Positions 60,061-64,000 of a stretch of DNA of 64,000 nt are shown in pieces (position 1 is the stretch's first letter; each line of letters starts with the position of its first letter). Source of the DNA: Maylandia zebra (taxonomy: Eukaryota; Chordata; Actinopteri; Cichliformes; Cichlidae); assembly GCF_041146795.1 (NCBI RefSeq), contig NC_135187.1:43501-107500 (forward strand). Direction: 5' to 3'. The notes beneath the pieces are model-generated. The model searched no databases and was not told where the DNA came from. It was given only the letters and a program-made list of their open reading frames with translations. The translations under genes were made by a program, and so were the position numbers.

Positions 60061-62329
60061 ATAAGAGCCTTTACAGCGGTCCAGTGATTTAAATGTTTTT
60101 GTAAAACTGTAAACCGTCATCATCGCACTCCTGTCAGCGTTAGGACTATTAACAGGGATTGTTTAGATTAATGCCATTTAGTATTTGTGAATTAAATATG
60201 TTTCCTGAAAATTCTGAGTAAAGATCTTAAAGTGCATTTCAATCATTTGGTAGCCCTCAATAACAACATTCAGCCAACAGGCTTTGGAAGTGAAGAAAAC
60301 CAGACATTATTGTCATGAAGATATCTGCCTATAGTCCGTTTTTGACGAAAATGCAGGTAAAATTCATATTACAACTAATGTAAATTTATAGTATTTTCCC
60401 CTCGGCTAATTAATAGCCAATAAACTACTGATTAACGGTAAAAGTGTACCTGAAATCCACAGTTGGACCGTACACTATTTTATGTTGAAAGTGTTCAAAG
60501 GAAGTGTGGTCCTCTGTAAAGCTTATAGCTATGTTAGCCGTTAGCCTGCGCGCATGTAAGCTGGAACAAGTTAAAATAAAGCTGCTTTACCTTCTTATCT
60601 CAAGGTTCTCGCGATCGTACGCCTCCTGGCGTGGATGGGACCCGGAAAGGTGCGCTTATCTGCTCAGAAAACCTTCACAAACAGGTATTTTTTTTAAAAA
60701 AAAATGTTTAATGTGCTACAAAGATGGCGGCCCCGCGACACCGGAGGTGGAAGCCGGAGAGTGTTAACCTGCCAGGGGGCGGGCTCTGTGCCGGCGGAGG
60801 CGAAGAGATCTGAGGTCAGTTTGAAGAACAGAGTGTGCATCACAGGGCTGTGATGCAGTGACCGAGGCTGACCACAGATCAGCCAACAGGAGAGGCTGAT
60901 TCCCGCCTGCGCAGCAAAGAAGAGTACGACATGTTGGGAGTAGTAGAAGAAGAGTCGTGCGTTTTGTTTTCTGGAATTTCACATTTAAATATGTATAAAT
61001 TAAGTTCTTAAATTATTCATAAATCTCCAATAAAAAAAGAAAAGTGATAGTCTGTTCGACGTGTTTCGATTATTTAAAGGGATAATGGGTTTTTGTGAGC
61101 TGTCACGTTGGACAGGACAGATGTGTGCGTTTTCTCTGAGATGATCTATGACCCCAGGTGATCATAGAAGAAGAAAATTATCTTGATGCATGATTAACCT
61201 GAGAGGAATCAGACCAATAAGACCTGATGTTTGGAGACGTGATTGGTCAAATAAATGCGTGTCAGCCGGGTTTTGATCTGAAAGAGCTTAAACCTCCACT
61301 TTCGATGTTCAGGTGTGAAACATAAGAAAGTACTTCTAATCAGGTAACAGCACAGACCTGCTGATGGCTCAGGTGCGTGGGCAGCTCTGCTAAATCCTGC
61401 AGCAGAGATCACAGAGAAGCACACCTGGGTTTCCTGTCAGTTGCACCTGTAGCGCCTATGGACCAATCAAACGCTGTTTAACAGGTGCAGGGAGGTTTGA
61501 AGCTCTGAGGCACATGATAGAAATCAAGTTGTTTCTTCTGTGATGTTCGACTCCGTTAACCATAATCCACCACCAGGCGCCGGGCACAAGAAGAAAGAGG
61601 TTCTGTTCAGAGGATCATTTTTCAGGAGCTGCTGATCAAATGTATTGATTATCCGACTCATTCTGTAATCATCAGCAGGTGATGAGGTAATCACTCGGGT
61701 ATGTGCTGTGAACATTACTCAGTGATGTCACAGAGGTGTTTCTGACCCTGAAGCTGAACACGAATTTATTCGTCGTGTATGACGAGGTTTACTCCATAAT
61801 TCACATACATGGCCAGTTAATGATCGTGTGACTTTATTAGTTACTTTTACTGTAATAAAAGCCAAACTTACGAGTAACTGTGGACTTTTTTATTGTTGTT
61901 GGCAGGAGTGCGAGGTTTGATTACAGCTACACAAATAAATAAATAAATAAATAATAAACAGGGCAGACTGTGAGGTTAACCTGAACAGCTGTAACAAAAG
62001 AAAAGAGGCACAGATGAAACAGAACAATGTGATCTTCACAGGCGTCTGTTCAAAAACCAGAAAATTAAAAAGCCTTGTCACACCAGTCACATCATCTCCT
62101 TCAGTTCTGCAGGTGAACCTCACCTGAGAGGGTGACGCAGTTCTTCAAACATCAGCTGCTCCATCACAAGTCAAATTTATTTTACCAAACGATAATCAAA
62201 GGGTTCAAAGAGCACCACACTTCCTGTTCCACCCAGGAAGAAAACTGGAAGTGTGGTGCACCTAACGTGCTGTCCTGCAGACCCTGCATCTTTGCTTCAG
62301 TGTGGTCTGAGGTCAGAGGTTAGCTGGCT
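60061..62329. other. Intergenic between mllt11 and gabpb2
   Basis: No coding exon recognised. Promoter-type motifs TCTCGCGA (60,607-60,614) and AAGATGGCGGC (60,721-60,731) occur in a CpG-containing patch. A (TAAA)n-like run lies at 61,934-61,957. The mllt11 3' UTR should occupy the right end; a minus-strand AATAAA is at 62,181-62,176. Confidence 0.4.
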
Positions 62330-64000
62330 TCACAGCAGCAGGTCAGCGAGCAGGGCGTCCACAGCGGCAATCGGAGCTCTCCAGTAATTAAAGGAGGAGA
62401 ACTCTGACAGCTCCCTCTGCAGGAGACACAGGGAATGACACATTTCAGTTAACAACAGGTCTCTGTACAGCGCAGCCCAAGGGCAAAATCCAAGAGGGGA
62501 GTAAACTCTACATGCAGAAAGGCTAACTTACATCTATGTTAGATCCTGAGAGCAGGGCTCAATGGTGTAACTTCATGTGTGAAGTTTTAAAAACAGCGCC
62601 CCCTCCAGTCAGTACGGAGCCTGCCATTAACTAGTGACAGGATCGATACCTCAGAGCAGGGGTGGCCAACTCCAGGCCTCGAGAGCCGGCATCCTGCAGG
62701 TTTTAGACCTCACCCTGGGTCAACACACCTGAATCAAATGATTGGTTCATTACCAGGCCTCTGGAGAACTTCGAGACATGCTGAGGAGGTCATTTAGCCA
62801 TTTGAATCAGTTGTGTTGGCTCAAGGACACATCTAAAACCTAAAGGACACCGGCTCTCGAGGCCTGGAGTTGACCACCCGTGCCTCAGAGGAAAATAAGG
62901 ACAGTGAAGCTAAACATCAGTGTGAGGGAATCACTGTAGTGCTGCAGCAGTCAGTTCATGTTAAACCAGGATCTACTGTCACTTTACTGTCTGTGTCTAC
63001 AGCAGGAAATGGCTGTTGGGCTAAAATCCAGCTGTTAGCTGTGATGTTGGGATTTGTGGAGGAGAGCCTGAGTCACGTGGAGTCAGAAACTCTGCAATCA
63101 GAGCTATTTTATGCAATAAAATAAATAAAATAATCTGTTTTTACCCAAACACTCTTTATCCAAAGAGTTTACGACATACATAACTACATCACACCACTTT
63201 CGTACCATCAGCACGTCTGCAGGGAAAACAGCTTCCTCGCGTCATCTGACTGACTGCATTACTTCATATTAGCAGTGAGGAAAAGTGAAGCCCCCGTGTA
63301 AGTGAAGGACGTGGAGATTTCTTTCCTGTGGACATGATGTCAGGTTTCCACTCTGCTTTTGTCTGTGGTGTGACACGCGTGCAGTAACCGTGATGTTGGA
63401 AACTGTGGCTGTGTGGGGCAAAGAGAGAACAATTTATTGTTGGCTCGGCCGGGAGAGGAAAGTCTGGAGTGTGGACTTGAGCTTGTCGGTCTGGTGAACC
63501 CAGAGTCACCTGATATGTGTAGTGTCTCATGTCCTCTGGAAACAGCCAATGGAAGCACTCACAGCACCACCCACAGGAACTGTACACTAAATCTACATGC
63601 AGGTGCAGATAAAGCAGCTGGAGCTGGAGCTGAAGCTGGAGCGTCTCCATTAGAAGCAATATTTCCTTTGTTTGTGTTCGCACTTTCTCAGCAGGAGTGT
63701 GTTCACCTGCTGTGAGGTAAATACACCTGGAACTGATCACATGATCAGGCCTGCAGTACTTTGAAAACTGCTGTCAGAGATTTGAGTGTTGTATCACAGA
63801 TTTTTCCCAAATAATGATTTGGGAAATATCGGCTCGTCGGACACTGCTCAGTGGGACATTTTCATGTGTCACCTGTTTTAGCCTCACCTCTTCATCACAG
63901 CTCCACAGCTCCAGCGTCTTCTTCTCCCTTCCCTTCCCGCTGTTGGCCGCCTCACAGTCTATCAAACCCAGGTCCTCCAGCTCAGATAGGTCGAGAGCCG
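62330..64000 (-). CDS. mllt11: MLLT11 (AF1q) transcription cofactor, partial
   Basis: Two exons: one from beyond the window edge to 63,888 and one at 62,416-62,330. The first encodes ALDLSELEDLGLIDCE, then KTLELWSCDEE; the second encodes RELSEFSSFNYWRAPIAAVD and ends ADLLL. Human MLLT11 (90 residues) has the same order, DLSELEGLGL then STFNFWRAPIAS and a DLL end. The N-terminus lies outside the window. The splice is phase 0 (GAG|GTGAGG ... CTGCAG|AGG). MLLT11 is a small protein linked to TCF7/Wnt signalling and to leukaemia fusions, and is high in neurons. In mammals its coding sequence is in one exon; here it is split. The intron (62,417-63,887) contains one hAT MITE. Confidence 0.9.
62657..62882. 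mobile_element. hAT MITE, copy 3, in the mllt11 intron
   Basis: A 226-bp relative of the elements at 14,759 and 16,739, with the exact duplication CCTCAGAG (62,649-62,656 and 62,883-62,890), which confirms the 8-bp target size and the true ends of this family. Confidence 0.92.

Overview
This is a stretch of vertebrate nuclear DNA, almost certainly from a ray-finned (teleost) fish. The evidence is spliced genes with GT/AG introns, fish-type gene order, long (CA)n tracts, and a dense mix of LINE, Penelope, hAT, Harbinger and tRNA-derived SINE sequence. There is no bacterial, organellar or viral gene content and no CRISPR array. Family names rest on recognising protein motifs; no database search was run.

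Four protein genes can be assembled exon by exon. plekho1 (+, 7,077-22,418) encodes a PH-domain adaptor with a long Ser-Pro-rich insertion. anp32e (-, 47,020-49,965) encodes a leucine-rich-repeat acidic histone chaperone and lies tail to tail with plekho1. gabpb2 (-, 51,979-58,752) encodes the ankyrin/leucine-zipper subunit of the GABP transcription factor. The last two coding exons of mllt11 (-, 62,330 to the window edge) follow. PLEKHO1-ANP32E and MLLT11-GABPB2 are neighbouring pairs in human 1q21, so the window is a compacted piece of that block. The genes do not form a pathway; the link is conserved synteny.

Layout: 1-900, two 31-bp minisatellite arrays around a tRNA-derived SINE; 1.1-2.7 kb, a reverse-strand LINE; 4.1-5.6 kb, a hAT-type element; 6.7-22.4 kb, plekho1, whose introns hold a LINE interrupted by a Penelope-like element, a Harbinger MITE with a MADF-domain remnant, and two small hAT MITEs; 25.1-45.2 kb, an intergenic transposon nest; 45.7-50.1 kb, anp32e; 50.7-60 kb, gabpb2, with a Penelope-like fragment split by a hAT in its third intron; 62.3-64 kb, mllt11.

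The most unusual material is in the nest. One LINE is split by a hAT that carries a THAP-domain exon. A second LINE is split by a different copy of the same THAP-bearing element, which itself received a SINE, and by a Penelope-like insertion built as a 497-bp inverted repeat with a 15-bp target duplication. In several cases removing the insert plus one target duplication restores the host reading frame, which gives the order of events. Several long near-perfect palindromes sit inside these elements.
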